Below, piece by piece: positions 34,660-44,763 of a stretch of DNA of 64,000 bases. This stretch comes from Bremerella cremea (GTDB taxonomy: Bacteria > Planctomycetota > Planctomycetia > Pirellulales > Pirellulaceae): positions 1-64,000 of the forward strand of contig NZ_QPEX01000044.1 in the NCBI RefSeq assembly GCF_003335505.1. The letters run 5' to 3'. A model generated the notes under the pieces. It was not told the DNA's origin, searched no databases, and was given only the letters and a program-made list of their open reading frames with translations. The position numbers were made by a program, and so were the translations under genes. Position 1 is the first letter of the stretch. Each line of letters starts with the position of its first letter.

Positions 34660-36903
34660 ATGCCTAAAACGCTTCGTCCCAACTTGATCGCGACCTTGAC
34701 TCTCGCGACCACCGTCAGCGTTTCCGGCTGTATTTTCCCTTTTTCCCGGGGCAGCCAAGCCAATATCGATCATACCGTCGCAGAGCTAGCGGAGCCCGAG
34801 ACTTCGCCCCAGGAAGCGTCTAGCTTAGCGGGTCTTCCTGCTCTCGCTCCGGCTCAATCAGCCGATCAGCCGGTTGATATGGCCCAAGTTCCGCCGGCCA
34901 AGAAAAAGCTTCCCCCGTTCGCCCGCTTCTTGGGCAACATGTTTGGGGGCGGCTCGAAACATCCCCCAGAAGCGTCACCGGAACCTGAAGTCTCGCCTCA
35001 GACAGCAACGCTGACCCCGGTAGAAACGGTCGAAATCACGCCCGCGAAAAGCCTGATAAACAGCGATCCGCTTCTGCCGGCCCCACCTAGCAGCCCCACG
35101 CCTGAGAGCGAATTGCCACCGGTCGTGCGGCAAACGGACGAACTTCCTCCGGTCGAACGCCAAATACAAGCTTCCCGCACGCCAGCTTCGGCTCGTGTCA
35201 CCAGCGAATCGAACCTACCAGTGGTTGTCACACAAGAGACCACTCCCAAGGCGGAAATGCCGAAGGTAGTTTCGAGGTCCACAGATCAAGAGACGCAAAT
35301 CGTCGCAGCACCGCAACCGACCGAACAACCCGAGAGCCCTCAGCCAAATTCGCCTCCGGAAGTGGTCGTTGAGCCAACGCCGCAAGGTTCAAACCTCGAT
35401 GCGATGGCCCAATCACCGTTGAATAAATCGGCTCTTTTGAATAAGGCGAAAGACAATTCGTCGAGCGAGTCGACCACGCTTATTCATGCTTTGGATTTGG
35501 CTTTAGAGTCGGTCGGGCAGGAAGCAACACCACCCGCAGTAACCAACTCTGCGATAGCCTCTCAAGTTCCTCAAAGCGAACCCGAAACGTCTACCACCAG
35601 CGAAGCAAGCCCGCAACATCAACCAGGTTCTGCGTTCACGCAAAACGCCACTTCGCCTCAATCGACGGGCTTGAGCGCAACCCAAAACAACCCGCTGCGT
35701 AGCGGCAAGACCGATTGGTCAGGCAGAGGCTCGTTTGGTTCATCCCAGCAGCCTCAGACCATCGTCAATAACAAGCTGACGGAGCCTTCAGAAGCGACTT
35801 CCCGTAGTAAGAAATGGTCGGCTTCCCTCGAACCAGAAATGCCTGTGGAAACCGTTCGGAAAGGGGCACAGGTAGTTGCCGCTCCTCAGCCCCCTCCGGC
35901 CACCACGGTTAATCCATACGCTTTGAACAGCGATCAAGATATTCCCCCCATGCCTAAGTCGCCGCAACGGATCACCAATCAGATGGCCGGGCCGGTCAGG
36001 AAGTCTGCTCCAGCAACTCGCAAAGCGGCAAACAATCAGGCGATCACGACCACGAATCCGCTGCACTTCGAATCGTCGGTCGTCAGCAAAATGCAAGCTG
36101 CCAGCGAACTGACCAATTGGGACTTCGAGCCTGAGGAAGCCGCCAGCGAAGCGTTGCCTGAAATCATTGAAGGCAAGGACGAAACGCCTGCCGTCCCGCC
36201 AGCTTCGGCGCAAATGCCTGCAGCACAGCAGATGCCGAAAACGACGATCAACATGACCATCGCCCCAGAACCGCAACAGTCCACGTTCGAGTCCACCCCG
36301 GTTGAGTCCACTCCGATCGAACCTGCACAGGTTGAGCCGTCGCCAGTTGCCCAACCGCCGATTCCCCAAGCCCCAATCAGGCATCAACCGTTTTCAAAAC
36401 CGGTTCTAGAAACAGCACCGCGCGCGATTCAGCCGTCGAATCCGGCAATCAATCCAGCAGCCCCATGGCGTCCCCGTTTTGTCCCACAACCGAATGTTCC
36501 GTCTGCACCTGCCGAACCCAATCCGGCTCTGCAAACGCCTAACCTGGAAGCACAGACAGAGCCTCAGCCGGTGGCCGAAGCTGCACCAATTACCGCTCAA
36601 CCGGAAGCGCGACCTGTGATTCAAGCGGTTCCTGCCCGACCTCAAACGTTCCGCCCCCAGGCCGTCACATCTCCCACGCAATCTGCACAGCCTGCTGAGA
36701 CACCTTCGGCCACTCAGCGAGGTGTTATGATTCGCCCAGCCGAACCGGCACCGCTGACGAAAGAGAATAATGGGAACGCTTGGCGTCCCTCGCCGGTTCC
36801 CGCCAATCGAGCCCCAGCCAAGCTGGCTCCTGTCGTGCGGCCTCAAGATACCCAGCAGAATCCTGCGTTTCAAGCGACTCCGAAAGCCTACATCATCGAC
36901 TAG
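34660..36903 (+). CDS. Long proline/glutamine-rich lipoprotein of unknown function
   Basis: The 747-residue protein has a lipoprotein signal (PNLIATLTLATTVSVSGC) and then almost entirely low-complexity sequence rich in Pro, Gln, Thr, Ser, Ala and Glu, with loose repeats such as LPPVVRQTDELPPVERQ. No folded domain is recognised. It is likely an extended, intrinsically disordered envelope spacer. It ends eight bases from the kinase-tubulin gene on the opposite strand. ATG 34660 (five codons inside an earlier ATG) gives the best signal peptide. Confidence 0.75.
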   Translation: MPKTLRPNLIATLTLATTVSVSGCIFPFSRGSQANIDHTVAELAEPETSPQEASSLAGLPALAPAQSADQPVDMAQVPPAKKKLPPFARFLGNMFGGGSKHPPEASPEPEVSPQTATLTPVETVEITPAKSLINSDPLLPAPPSSPTPESELPPVVRQTDELPPVERQIQASRTPASARVTSESNLPVVVTQETTPKAEMPKVVSRSTDQETQIVAAPQPTEQPESPQPNSPPEVVVEPTPQGSNLDAMAQSPLNKSALLNKAKDNSSSESTTLIHALDLALESVGQEATPPAVTNSAIASQVPQSEPETSTTSEASPQHQPGSAFTQNATSPQSTGLSATQNNPLRSGKTDWSGRGSFGSSQQPQTIVNNKLTEPSEATSRSKKWSASLEPEMPVETVRKGAQVVAAPQPPPATTVNPYALNSDQDIPPMPKSPQRITNQMAGPVRKSAPATRKAANNQAITTTNPLHFESSVVSKMQAASELTNWDFEPEEAASEALPEIIEGKDETPAVPPASAQMPAAQQMPKTTINMTIAPEPQQSTFESTPVESTPIEPAQVEPSPVAQPPIPQAPIRHQPFSKPVLETAPRAIQPSNPAINPAAPWRPRFVPQPNVPSAPAEPNPALQTPNLEAQTEPQPVAEAAPITAQPEARPVIQAVPARPQTFRPQAVTSPTQSAQPAETPSATQRGVMIRPAEPAPLTKENNGNAWRPSPVPANRAPAKLAPVVRPQDTQQNPAFQATPKAYIID

Positions 36904-36910
36904 AGCGGAC

Positions 36911-39900
36911 CTATAGTTCTGTCCAGTGAACGTCGGCGCGTGTTAGTAAACGATCGGCCACCGGCACATAATCAGGCCGATTCTCGATCAGCAACCGTGC
37001 TGCGTCTCGCAGCGGTATGTTCCCGCCAGATTCCATCCAAACCACTTTGGGTAGCTTGGTTCCCAAAGGGGAACTTCCTGAAAGATGAGGCGCCGAAGCG
37101 GTAGCCTCGGTGTTCTCTGCCACCGATTCTGGCAGAAACATCAGTCGTTGTACGGCTGGTCCCAGTTGCGTTAGCCGGCAACTGTTCGACGCAACACGAC
37201 GTTTCCAATCGGGCCCGTCCTGCATCGAATTTAGATATTGATTTTCGTTACCTTCTTCGGTGGCGTTGCGGCGAGCAAGCTCCTTACCACGCTCGAGCAT
37301 AATATCAATCAACTTATCGACACCATTTCGCTCTTCATGCAGCAAGTTGCACAGCCCGCCATGTTCGGCATTTAAGATGTCGTCAACGCTTCGCTCCAAG
37401 ACGATCAGTTTCTCATGAAACTTAGGATCCCCGGTTACCGAAACATCGTCTAAGGCCAGCTTCTGTCTGACTTTAGTTTCTGCCATCTCTAAGCTGACGA
37501 TCGTATTCTTCAGCCACATATTGTCGCGCATGATGGCGGCACGCAAATGCTGAAATACCTGGCATCCGGCCAATACAATTACGTTGTGTGTACGAAGCAG
37601 GGCGTAGTTCAACCACAAAGCTCGCAGTTCTGGCAAACTCAAAGTAGGTTCGTTGCCACGATAACCACGCTTAGTCGAACGATGAATAATCGGGAATAAC
37701 GATGTCCGTACCTTTTCGATCTCTAGCAGTGTACGTTCGCCCATCGAGCGGGCTTTCGATTCAAGCTCGTTCAAATGTTGATCGACAACGGCGGAAAGCT
37801 GCTTTACCCCACGTACGCGGAAGTTTGCTTCGTTCAATATCTCGTGAATTTGATTTAGCACAACTCCTTGGAAATGGTTGGCCAACTGAAGAATGTGGGG
37901 CGATATTTCTGTATGCAACGAAACCGATATGAGCTGTCCTGGCTCCGCTTCCAGATTGGAAGCCCCGATCAATTGATCGAGCGAATCGAGCATCTGAATC
38001 GTCATTTCCGCCGAAGTCGGAGCGATACGTCGAGCCCCTAACTCGTTGGCGAGTCTCCCGATCGTTTCCTGGAAGTAATCTTCCGGGCGATTGCCGATCT
38101 CGTCTTCGACAACTTGCGTAACCATATCGATCACCGACTCTAAGCCTAAGCCGGAATCTTGGAAGATCTTCGCGGTTCGCATATCCAAGAGATAGCGGAA
38201 CTGTTCGGCCCGAGCAGAAGCATGTTGGTCGGTGTCGTTCAAATGAGCCAGCTTCCGCTGTTCTTTATCGCCACTGGCGGCCCCATGCCATCGCTTGATC
38301 AACTCTAACGCATAATGCGCTGCGGCCAGGTCAAGGTGACCGCTGGAACAAAGCGCCTTACCGGCAAAAGCCCAGGCCGAAACGCTCGGCTCGCGGGGTG
38401 GTTCGCTCGATTCGTCGTCTCGACTTCGCTGCGCTACCTGACGTCCCTCGTAAATGTTCATATACAACAGGTCAGCGATGTCATGCAAATCGACCGGAAT
38501 GTTTCGCGTTTCGGGATTGCCCCCCGTTTCCAGCAAAGTGATTTGCTTCGAGATGCTCTCGTTCCAACGCTGCGCCGGAATCTTGGTTACCGCATCGCCA
38601 GGGTATTCTCCGGTGACCTGGAAGTGAAACAACTCGCGCAAGCAAGCATACGTATTGCAACGGGCCAGGTCTTGTTGTTCGACTCCGCTGGGCGAGGCGT
38701 GTACCAGCCATAACGAAACATCGGCCCCGCTGCCACCATGCTCTTGCAAGACTTCTTGGGCCAGCGCAAACGCATCCCAGACCATCCCGCTGCCGGTTCC
38801 GCCGCTGCTGCTCATCACCAGCACGACACGTGGCTTGGCTTGCCACATATAGTTGGTGCTGGCTGGGTCCATGTTGGCTTCGGCTTGCTCGATAGCAGCG
38901 GTTACTGCATCATGAATTTTTTCTCGCAGTCGACTCGCATGGTCGGCAAAGGCTAACCGCCCCAATGGCCGCATCCCTTCGGTCTTCAGCGACAAGGGAA
39001 TGTTATAAAGCCAACGACGACTCATCGATTTGGTCAACTGCCGCGACAGATTTCGATATGCTTGCGGACGACGCAGCGGCATTTCTAACGTCGATAAGGA
39101 AGGCGTTCCACTGGCTGCACCAAGTTGCCCGGTGCTTTGAATCAGGTCATTCGTATCGGTATCGATTGCTACGCATTGGCACCAGTGCTGCTCCGCTTGC
39201 GTACCAACAAGTTCCAGACGCCGATCGACAAAGTGGCGAATGACTCGATTTCCCAAGCCTCCAATTCCTAAGAGCACGCAGGGACGCAACTCGCGTTGGG
39301 TGCGATCGTCGGCGATAGGCGGCAGGACAGACTGCTGACGGGGCGCGATCTCTTCCCAGATTTTGCTCGACCGGACCTGCCACGGGACGCTATCTTGCTC
39401 CATCCGAATCGTGGCCGGTTCCGACAAATCGGGGCTTGATTCGGCGACGCTTGACTTGGTGTCGTTGCAACTGATGGTCTTGGTGTCGGTTTTGGTCGTT
39501 TCATCGTGAGAATCAACGCCAGACCGGACCTGAGGAAGGTGCGCGATACTATCCGCCGAGATCAATGCCTGAATCATTTCGGCGCAGCTGCGATAACGTT
39601 CTTGCGGCTTCTTAGCCAACGCTTTGGAAAGAATATCGCGATCACGCGGTGGCAGCATGTTCAGCCGGGGCGGGCTGTTGAGGTGCTGAGCGGTGAGTTG
39701 GGCCAGATTGCGGCCGGGGAAGGGGAGGGTGCCGGTCAGCATCTCTTGGTAAACGATCGCCAAGCTGTATTGATCGCTTTGCCGCGAAGGCTGATCGTTG
39801 AAGACTTCCGGCGAAGCATACAGAGGCGTGAGGCCAGCCATCATCGACGCGGTTACGTCTTGAATGCTTTTGACCAGCCCGAAGTCCGCAACCTTGGCAT

Positions 39901-40354
39901 GCCTGCCAACAATCAACAGGTTTTCTGGCTTCACATCTAAGTGCTGCAGCGAGTGGACATCGGTCATATAGTCCAATGCTTCCGCCGAGTCCGCCAGAAA
40001 ACGTAGCAGTTCAGCGCGCGGGATCCCTGGCATACCTTCCTTGCGGCAGGCGTCAAAGCGGTCTTTCAAGCAGCAATCGGCCAGTTCGGTAACGACCACC
40101 AACTGAGCCTCAATCACTTCGATACGCTCTAAGGAAAGCAGAAACGGATGGCGGAGGTTCTTAATCCGGTTCAGTGCTTTCAGTTCGCGCGAGGCCCTGG
40201 CTTCGTCGTGGAACCCGAACACCAACTTAACGGCCTTCGAAAGTCCGCCAGGGGCATCCGCGCGCCACACTTCGCCGTAGCCGCCTGCTCCGATTCGTTG
40301 TACGAGCCGATAGCCATCGATTTCTCGTACGGTTCCTGTTGTCTCGATCGACAC
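36911..40354 (-). CDS. Ser/Thr protein kinase fused to a tubulin-like (Tubulin_2) domain
   Basis: The 1147-residue protein starts with a Hanks-type kinase: glycine loop IGAGGYGEVW (21-30), Lys43, catalytic HLDVKPEN (138-145, HLD for HRD) and DFG (157-159). A linker (265-355) follows. Then comes a tubulin/FtsZ-like domain with IGGLGNRVIRHF (364-375) and the GTPase signature GGTGSGM (518-524), as in the Tubulin_2 family, plus a large helical C-terminus. The kinase presumably phosphorylates proteins and the tubulin-like part may polymerise or bind GTP. No TM helix is seen. Start is GTG at 40354. The FHA protein upstream on the same strand is a likely phospho-reader. Confidence 0.88.
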   Translation of the reverse strand: MSIETTGTVREIDGYRLVQRIGAGGYGEVWRADAPGGLSKAVKLVFGFHDEARASRELKALNRIKNLRHPFLLSLERIEVIEAQLVVVTELADCCLKDRFDACRKEGMPGIPRAELLRFLADSAEALDYMTDVHSLQHLDVKPENLLIVGRHAKVADFGLVKSIQDVTASMMAGLTPLYASPEVFNDQPSRQSDQYSLAIVYQEMLTGTLPFPGRNLAQLTAQHLNSPPRLNMLPPRDRDILSKALAKKPQERYRSCAEMIQALISADSIAHLPQVRSGVDSHDETTKTDTKTISCNDTKSSVAESSPDLSEPATIRMEQDSVPWQVRSSKIWEEIAPRQQSVLPPIADDRTQRELRPCVLLGIGGLGNRVIRHFVDRRLELVGTQAEQHWCQCVAIDTDTNDLIQSTGQLGAASGTPSLSTLEMPLRRPQAYRNLSRQLTKSMSRRWLYNIPLSLKTEGMRPLGRLAFADHASRLREKIHDAVTAAIEQAEANMDPASTNYMWQAKPRVVLVMSSSGGTGSGMVWDAFALAQEVLQEHGGSGADVSLWLVHASPSGVEQQDLARCNTYACLRELFHFQVTGEYPGDAVTKIPAQRWNESISKQITLLETGGNPETRNIPVDLHDIADLLYMNIYEGRQVAQRSRDDESSEPPREPSVSAWAFAGKALCSSGHLDLAAAHYALELIKRWHGAASGDKEQRKLAHLNDTDQHASARAEQFRYLLDMRTAKIFQDSGLGLESVIDMVTQVVEDEIGNRPEDYFQETIGRLANELGARRIAPTSAEMTIQMLDSLDQLIGASNLEAEPGQLISVSLHTEISPHILQLANHFQGVVLNQIHEILNEANFRVRGVKQLSAVVDQHLNELESKARSMGERTLLEIEKVRTSLFPIIHRSTKRGYRGNEPTLSLPELRALWLNYALLRTHNVIVLAGCQVFQHLRAAIMRDNMWLKNTIVSLEMAETKVRQKLALDDVSVTGDPKFHEKLIVLERSVDDILNAEHGGLCNLLHEERNGVDKLIDIMLERGKELARRNATEEGNENQYLNSMQDGPDWKRRVASNSCRLTQLGPAVQRLMFLPESVAENTEATASAPHLSGSSPLGTKLPKVVWMESGGNIPLRDAARLLIENRPDYVPVADRLLTRADVHWTEL

Positions 40355-40527
40355 GGTTAGGGACCTTTATCTCGGGTCTGCGATTGCGATTATCGCAAGG
40401 AAACACCCACTATGGTTTATAGTCACGCAACCAATGCGTTCAGCTTTCATAGCTTTAAACCTCGCTCAAAAAAATTCGAGCGAGGCAACTGGCCAGGCGT
40501 CCGGTCCTATCGCAAGCGAAAGATACT

Positions 40528-41625
40528 TCAACTCGGGAAACGTACTGCTGCACGAAAACCCATTTGCATCAATGCATGCGAGTCAGGGCTGTTGGGACTC
40601 GTTTGGGCGAGTGCCTTGCATCCAGCAGCCGTGACTTCCGTAATGAATTCTTGAATATTATTGGCCACCGCTGGGCTTCGCGAAGTCCCTGACAAAGCAC
40701 TCGCGGAAACGCCGATATAGGTGGCCTGCTTAAACACTTCGGCAGCAATCGGTGGCTTGAATTGATCGATTCCTACGGCTGCCAGTTGCACCCCCATGGC
40801 GCGGATGTCATCCAGCAGTGCGTTCTCGGCTAAGTTGGTTTCCCATAGTTCAACGCTGCCACCGAGAACCACCTGGACGCCCGCTCCGAACTTGGTGCGC
40901 ATCCAACCTACGGTCTCGACCAAGTCGACTCGTTGCAGATCGTTCTGATCGACCTCTAACAAAAGAAACCCATTCTCTAGTTGGCGTTCCAGTACAGAGA
41001 ACATCGCCGAAACATGCTGTAACATCCGCAGCGGCTTCTCTAACACGACCGTATCGCCGAGCGGTTTGATTTCTTCGTGAGCTTGATAAGCTTTGCGAAA
41101 CAATGGGCACCAATAGCCAATCGTCTGCTGATCCGATAACGTTTCGATCGGCGCTAGGGCGGCATCAATCCGGCTTAACCCGGTCCACTGATTTACCGTC
41201 CGCAAAGCATGAATGAGTTGGAAAGGGTCTTCTTTCTTGTCGGACGAGGGCGTCCGGCCATCCATCGCCAAAGTTACCGTTTGACGTGTGGTTTCGTTGG
41301 ATGGACAGTGAAAATCGAACTCGAAATCCGCAATCGATACCGTGTCGCCATCGACCAGGACGTGCTCTTCGATTGGTTCGCCGTTTACGTAAACCCCGTT
41401 GGTACTGTGCAAATCGCGCAACAAATAGCCGGTGCCGTGCCGTACTACTTCTGCGTGTTCGCGTGATACGCGTCCTGATTCAACAGTCAGGTTGCACGTA
41501 GCGTTTCGACCAATGATGAACGGAAATTCATCGATCATGGCTTTCATCGGTTTGCCCGTAGCATGATCGAGGTACTCGAGAAAGATCGAGTCATTTCCGG
41601 TTCTTGGAAGCATTTGCGTTTGCAT
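40528..41625 (-). CDS. FHA-domain protein with EAL-like C-terminus
   Basis: The 365-residue protein has an N-terminal FHA domain: FIIGR (Arg40), SREHAEV (54-60) and STNGVYVNG (74-82), the phosphothreonine-binding signature. The C-terminal half (about 135-365) reads like an EAL-type TIM-barrel, for instance LSRIDAALAPIET, but without the ExL and metal-binding residues, so it is probably catalytically dead. It may read phosphorylation set by the adjacent kinase (173 bases downstream). ATG 41625 has an AGGA site. Confidence 0.82.
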   Translation of the reverse strand: MQTQMLPRTGNDSIFLEYLDHATGKPMKAMIDEFPFIIGRNATCNLTVESGRVSREHAEVVRHGTGYLLRDLHSTNGVYVNGEPIEEHVLVDGDTVSIADFEFDFHCPSNETTRQTVTLAMDGRTPSSDKKEDPFQLIHALRTVNQWTGLSRIDAALAPIETLSDQQTIGYWCPLFRKAYQAHEEIKPLGDTVVLEKPLRMLQHVSAMFSVLERQLENGFLLLEVDQNDLQRVDLVETVGWMRTKFGAGVQVVLGGSVELWETNLAENALLDDIRAMGVQLAAVGIDQFKPPIAAEVFKQATYIGVSASALSGTSRSPAVANNIQEFITEVTAAGCKALAQTSPNSPDSHALMQMGFRAAVRFPS

Positions 41626-42112
41626 GCGTCCTAACCCTGTTAAGCCACTGTCCCGCTTGTCCGTCGCAATAAATGAGGTGCCCCGCGACGATCATCGAGC
41701 TTGTTTGGAAAAGGTGCCGCCTTACGTTTTCTGATTCGCACGGCGGGAATAAAAGGTGGGTAAGTGATACCCAACTAAACCATAGGTCATAATCGCAAAG
41801 CGTGATTAGGATTTTTTTGAGATACGCGGCGGATATTTTTTTACGGCATGTTCAGGACATTCGTAAAAAAACGAAATCTGGGGAGAAGCAAAGCAAATTC
41901 CCTAGCGAAATCGAACTATGTTTCCCCTAGGAGACCATCTTGCCGTTCATCGGGCGAGCGCGATCGGTTGTCTTAACGATTCACCTGACGTCGAACCGTT
42001 CCGACATCGATCGCAGGCCAATCAGGCGAACCGCAAGGTAATCTCTCTTCGACACGTGCCCCGTTTTCCGCACGCGTCGCTCATCTTCTCTTCTGGGGTA
42101 GCAGGTAGTTCC
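41626..42112. other. Intergenic region between divergent signalling genes
   Basis: It holds no gene that I would defend. It must carry promoters for the FHA-kinase operon (leftwards) and the receiver-CBS gene (rightwards). AT-rich runs around 41800-41870 may be promoter regions. Confidence 0.4.
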
Positions 42113-43357
42113 ATGGTAGCACGCGCACTACGAATTGTTGTCGTATCGGAAGACCGTCAATATCTCCGCAATGGCTACGACTTCTTTGTAGCCTGCGGAT
42201 ACGAAGTAGAAACCCAGTGTGACACGATCTACCGCGAGACCGATCGCTTTCACAAGAATGACTTGCTAATCTACGACTACGTCGCGAATCAGGCCACTTC
42301 CCATCACAGTTTGTATAAGATCGCCGTCGTATCCGCCAACCGGCCCGATCACGTACGTCAAGCGATTTCCGAAGGGGCTGACGACGTGGTGGTACGTCCG
42401 GTAACGCCTGCCAAACTATTGGTTCGTATTCGCGCCGCGGCTGCCATTTTGGAAGCCCGTATCGCAATTTCTCAGCAATTTGGTCGCGACGTACGTAATC
42501 GCTATCCAGGCGAAGGCGCGTTTCTGGGAACCTTGCAGCAGACAATCGAACAAATCTCGATCCATGGCCACTACGTCTGCGCGACCATGTTCGCCACCGC
42601 AACCGAAGATCCTCAACGCTATCAGACGTGGCTACAAGACTTGGCCACAACCGCTTTGCCAAATTCGCGCATCTTTGAACTCTCCGGAAAACGGGTTGCC
42701 GTCGTCACGCCAGCCACTGCCCCCGAACAAGTTTCCGATTGGGCCGCCGAACGCCTGGCAAGTGCCTCGGTTACCGACACAACCAGTACCGAGCAAGCGG
42801 TGCTCCGAGTTTCCGGCAGTTTCGTCACCACGCGCAACGAGGGAACTTCAAGCGAACAAATGGCCTTGGTTCTCAACGATCGCTTGAACCTTGCGTTAAG
42901 CCTGGGCGAAGGCTTGCTGATCGACGAGCCACACGAAAACCAATGGCTCTCGCAGCAACCAACCGGCAGTATCTTCGATGGAATGACGGCTCGCGACATC
43001 ATGCGACCGACTACCATCGAACTGCCCGATAACGAACCTGTCGGCTCGGCACTTGAAAAGATGCGTCTTTGGAATGCCGACATCGCCCCGGTTCTTACCA
43101 GCGATGGAGAACCGTGCGGACTGATCCGAGTTGATGATCTGGTGGAAGTAGAAGACCCTAACCAGCCCATCCGCCAGCACTGCCTGCCGAACGTCCCCAA
43201 GGTTTCGTGGGATGCAAACTTCGAGGAATTCGTCGCCTTGTTCTCGTCCAACGATTCGTCATGGCTGGAAGTGCTGCAAGACAGTCACCCGGTAGGCGTG
43301 ATCCACTGCGATGACCTCACCTCGATGAACACCCCGGTAATGGTTTCATTGCCATAG
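42113..43357 (+). CDS. Receiver-like and CBS-domain protein
   Basis: The 414-residue protein starts with a receiver-like domain (residues 1-125): ALRIVVVSEDRQ with the acidic pair, possible acceptor Asp in LLIYDYVA, Ser in AVVSANR, but Arg (VVVRPVTP) where the conserved Lys is expected. A middle domain (about 130-270) is of unknown fold. The C-terminus has two CBS-like repeats (GMTARDIMRPTTIELPDN and the following pair). CBS pairs bind adenine nucleotides. It may be a nucleotide-gated signalling adaptor. ATG 42113 is the best start; a longer frame from 41918 gives an unlikely N-terminus. Confidence 0.72.
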   Translation: MVARALRIVVVSEDRQYLRNGYDFFVACGYEVETQCDTIYRETDRFHKNDLLIYDYVANQATSHHSLYKIAVVSANRPDHVRQAISEGADDVVVRPVTPAKLLVRIRAAAAILEARIAISQQFGRDVRNRYPGEGAFLGTLQQTIEQISIHGHYVCATMFATATEDPQRYQTWLQDLATTALPNSRIFELSGKRVAVVTPATAPEQVSDWAAERLASASVTDTTSTEQAVLRVSGSFVTTRNEGTSSEQMALVLNDRLNLALSLGEGLLIDEPHENQWLSQQPTGSIFDGMTARDIMRPTTIELPDNEPVGSALEKMRLWNADIAPVLTSDGEPCGLIRVDDLVEVEDPNQPIRQHCLPNVPKVSWDANFEEFVALFSSNDSSWLEVLQDSHPVGVIHCDDLTSMNTPVMVSLP

Positions 43358-43381
43358 TCAGGGCCGTGGTCTTTCATCCCC

Positions 43382-43414
43382 CAACAAACGCATCGCGTAA
43401 GATGACGTTTGTTG
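43382..43414. terminator. Possible bidirectional terminator hairpin
   Basis: A 9-bp stem CAACAAACG (43382-43390) with CGTTTGTTG (43406-43414) lies between convergent genes. No long T-run is seen, so efficiency is uncertain. Confidence 0.35.
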
Positions 43415-43443
43415 CAAACTTTGCACTGCTTGCCGCCAGCGGC

Positions 43444-44763
43444 TTAGTCGTTTCCGGCCACCACCGTGAAGTAGCTGCCTACTACTAGGTCGAAATACTC
43501 AGGCCTCATTTCCATGGGGAAGCCTTTGTAGACGCAGTAATTGCGGATTTGCGACAACAGGTCGCGTGGTTGGCAGCGACGCAGTGGGCGGTTGTTGGGC
43601 TTGTAGTGCTTCTCGATCAAGTGATTGACGGCGTCTTCATCGCAGCGACAGCCAAACTGCTTCGAGAAGATCTGGAACAAGTTTTGAAACTCTTCAGGCG
43701 AGGCATCCTCGACTTCGATCTTATACGGAATACGTCGCAGGAACGCGTCGTCGGTTAAATCAGATGGTTCTAGGTTCGTCGAAAAGATGATCAACTGCTC
43801 GAACGGAACTTGAATCTTCTTACCGTTGGGAAGCGCCAAGTAATCGACTCGATTTTCCAGGGGGACGATCCAGCGATTAAGGAGTTCTTGTGGCTGCATC
43901 CGTTGGCGACCAAAGTCGTCGATCAACAAGCTACCGCAGTTGCTTTTCATTTGCAGCGGAGCTTCACAGATGTTGTTGATAGGATCGAAACGGATTTCCA
44001 GGCTATCCATCGTCAGCTCGCCCCCCACCACAACGGTCGGGCGTTGGATCTTGACCCAGCGATGATCAAAGTTATCGGCTTTGATAATGCTGTTCTCATG
44101 CTGATCGACCGCTTCGTGAAAAGCAGCATCAAACAATTTGATGTATTGGCCATCCTCGACAATGGTCCGTGGAATCCAAATCTCTTGGCCGTAACAAGCC
44201 GTAATACGTTTCGCGAGCGTCGTTTTTCCGTTGCCTGGGGCTCCGTACAAAAACAACCCAGCTCCCGAGTTCACTGCTGGCCCGAGACGATCAAACAGGC
44301 CCGGTTCTATCGAAAGCCCATCGAAGGCCCGCTTCAGGTCTTCCTCCTTGGGGGTCTCGTTACGTACTGATTGGGCTTCGACCGAGGTGATGTAATCCTC
44401 TAGCGAAACCGGAGCCGGCCCAAAATAGGCGCACGAATGCATATAGGCTTGGGCTCGGGTTCGTCCCTGATCGGTGAGGGTATAGGTATAGTCGTTCAGC
44501 GGGGCGGAACCACAATGGGTGATGATCTGGCGAGTACGCATCGAAGTGAGAATTCCCTCGACCACACCAAACGGCAAACAGATGTGCTCCGCCGTCTTAC
44601 GACCACTCATCGAACCAATGTTCAGCAACAACTTACAGATGATCGATTCGACCAACGTTTGCGATAACTGAGTGTCTTCGAGCGTTTTAGGTTCTTCCGG
44701 ACGAAAACCATCATCTGCTAGCAGAGCGGCAAGAAGGCCTGATTTTAGTTCGGTACTAACCAT
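43444..44763 (-). CDS. AAA-family ATPase with N-terminal winged-helix region
   Basis: The 439-residue protein has a helical N-terminal half (1-150) resembling a winged helix (RTRQIITHCGSAPLNDYTY) and a P-loop ATPase core: Walker A GAPGNGKTTLAKR, Walker B LLIDDFGRQR and sensor FSTNLEP. A C-terminal lid follows. No TM helix. It resembles planctomycete ATPases found alone or near pilus genes, but I cannot assign a partner. ATG 44763. Confidence 0.85.
   Translation of the reverse strand: MVSTELKSGLLAALLADDGFRPEEPKTLEDTQLSQTLVESIICKLLLNIGSMSGRKTAEHICLPFGVVEGILTSMRTRQIITHCGSAPLNDYTYTLTDQGRTRAQAYMHSCAYFGPAPVSLEDYITSVEAQSVRNETPKEEDLKRAFDGLSIEPGLFDRLGPAVNSGAGLFLYGAPGNGKTTLAKRITACYGQEIWIPRTIVEDGQYIKLFDAAFHEAVDQHENSIIKADNFDHRWVKIQRPTVVVGGELTMDSLEIRFDPINNICEAPLQMKSNCGSLLIDDFGRQRMQPQELLNRWIVPLENRVDYLALPNGKKIQVPFEQLIIFSTNLEPSDLTDDAFLRRIPYKIEVEDASPEEFQNLFQIFSKQFGCRCDEDAVNHLIEKHYKPNNRPLRRCQPRDLLSQIRNYCVYKGFPMEMRPEYFDLVVGSYFTVVAGND

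Noticed and set aside
35788..36387. Long frames antisense to the Pro-rich lipoprotein
   Set aside because: They arise from the biased Pro/Gln/Ala codons of the real gene and are Arg/Gly-rich.
41918..42112. N-terminal extension of the receiver-CBS protein
   Set aside because: The extra 65 residues do not fit the receiver fold and ATG 42113 is a better start.
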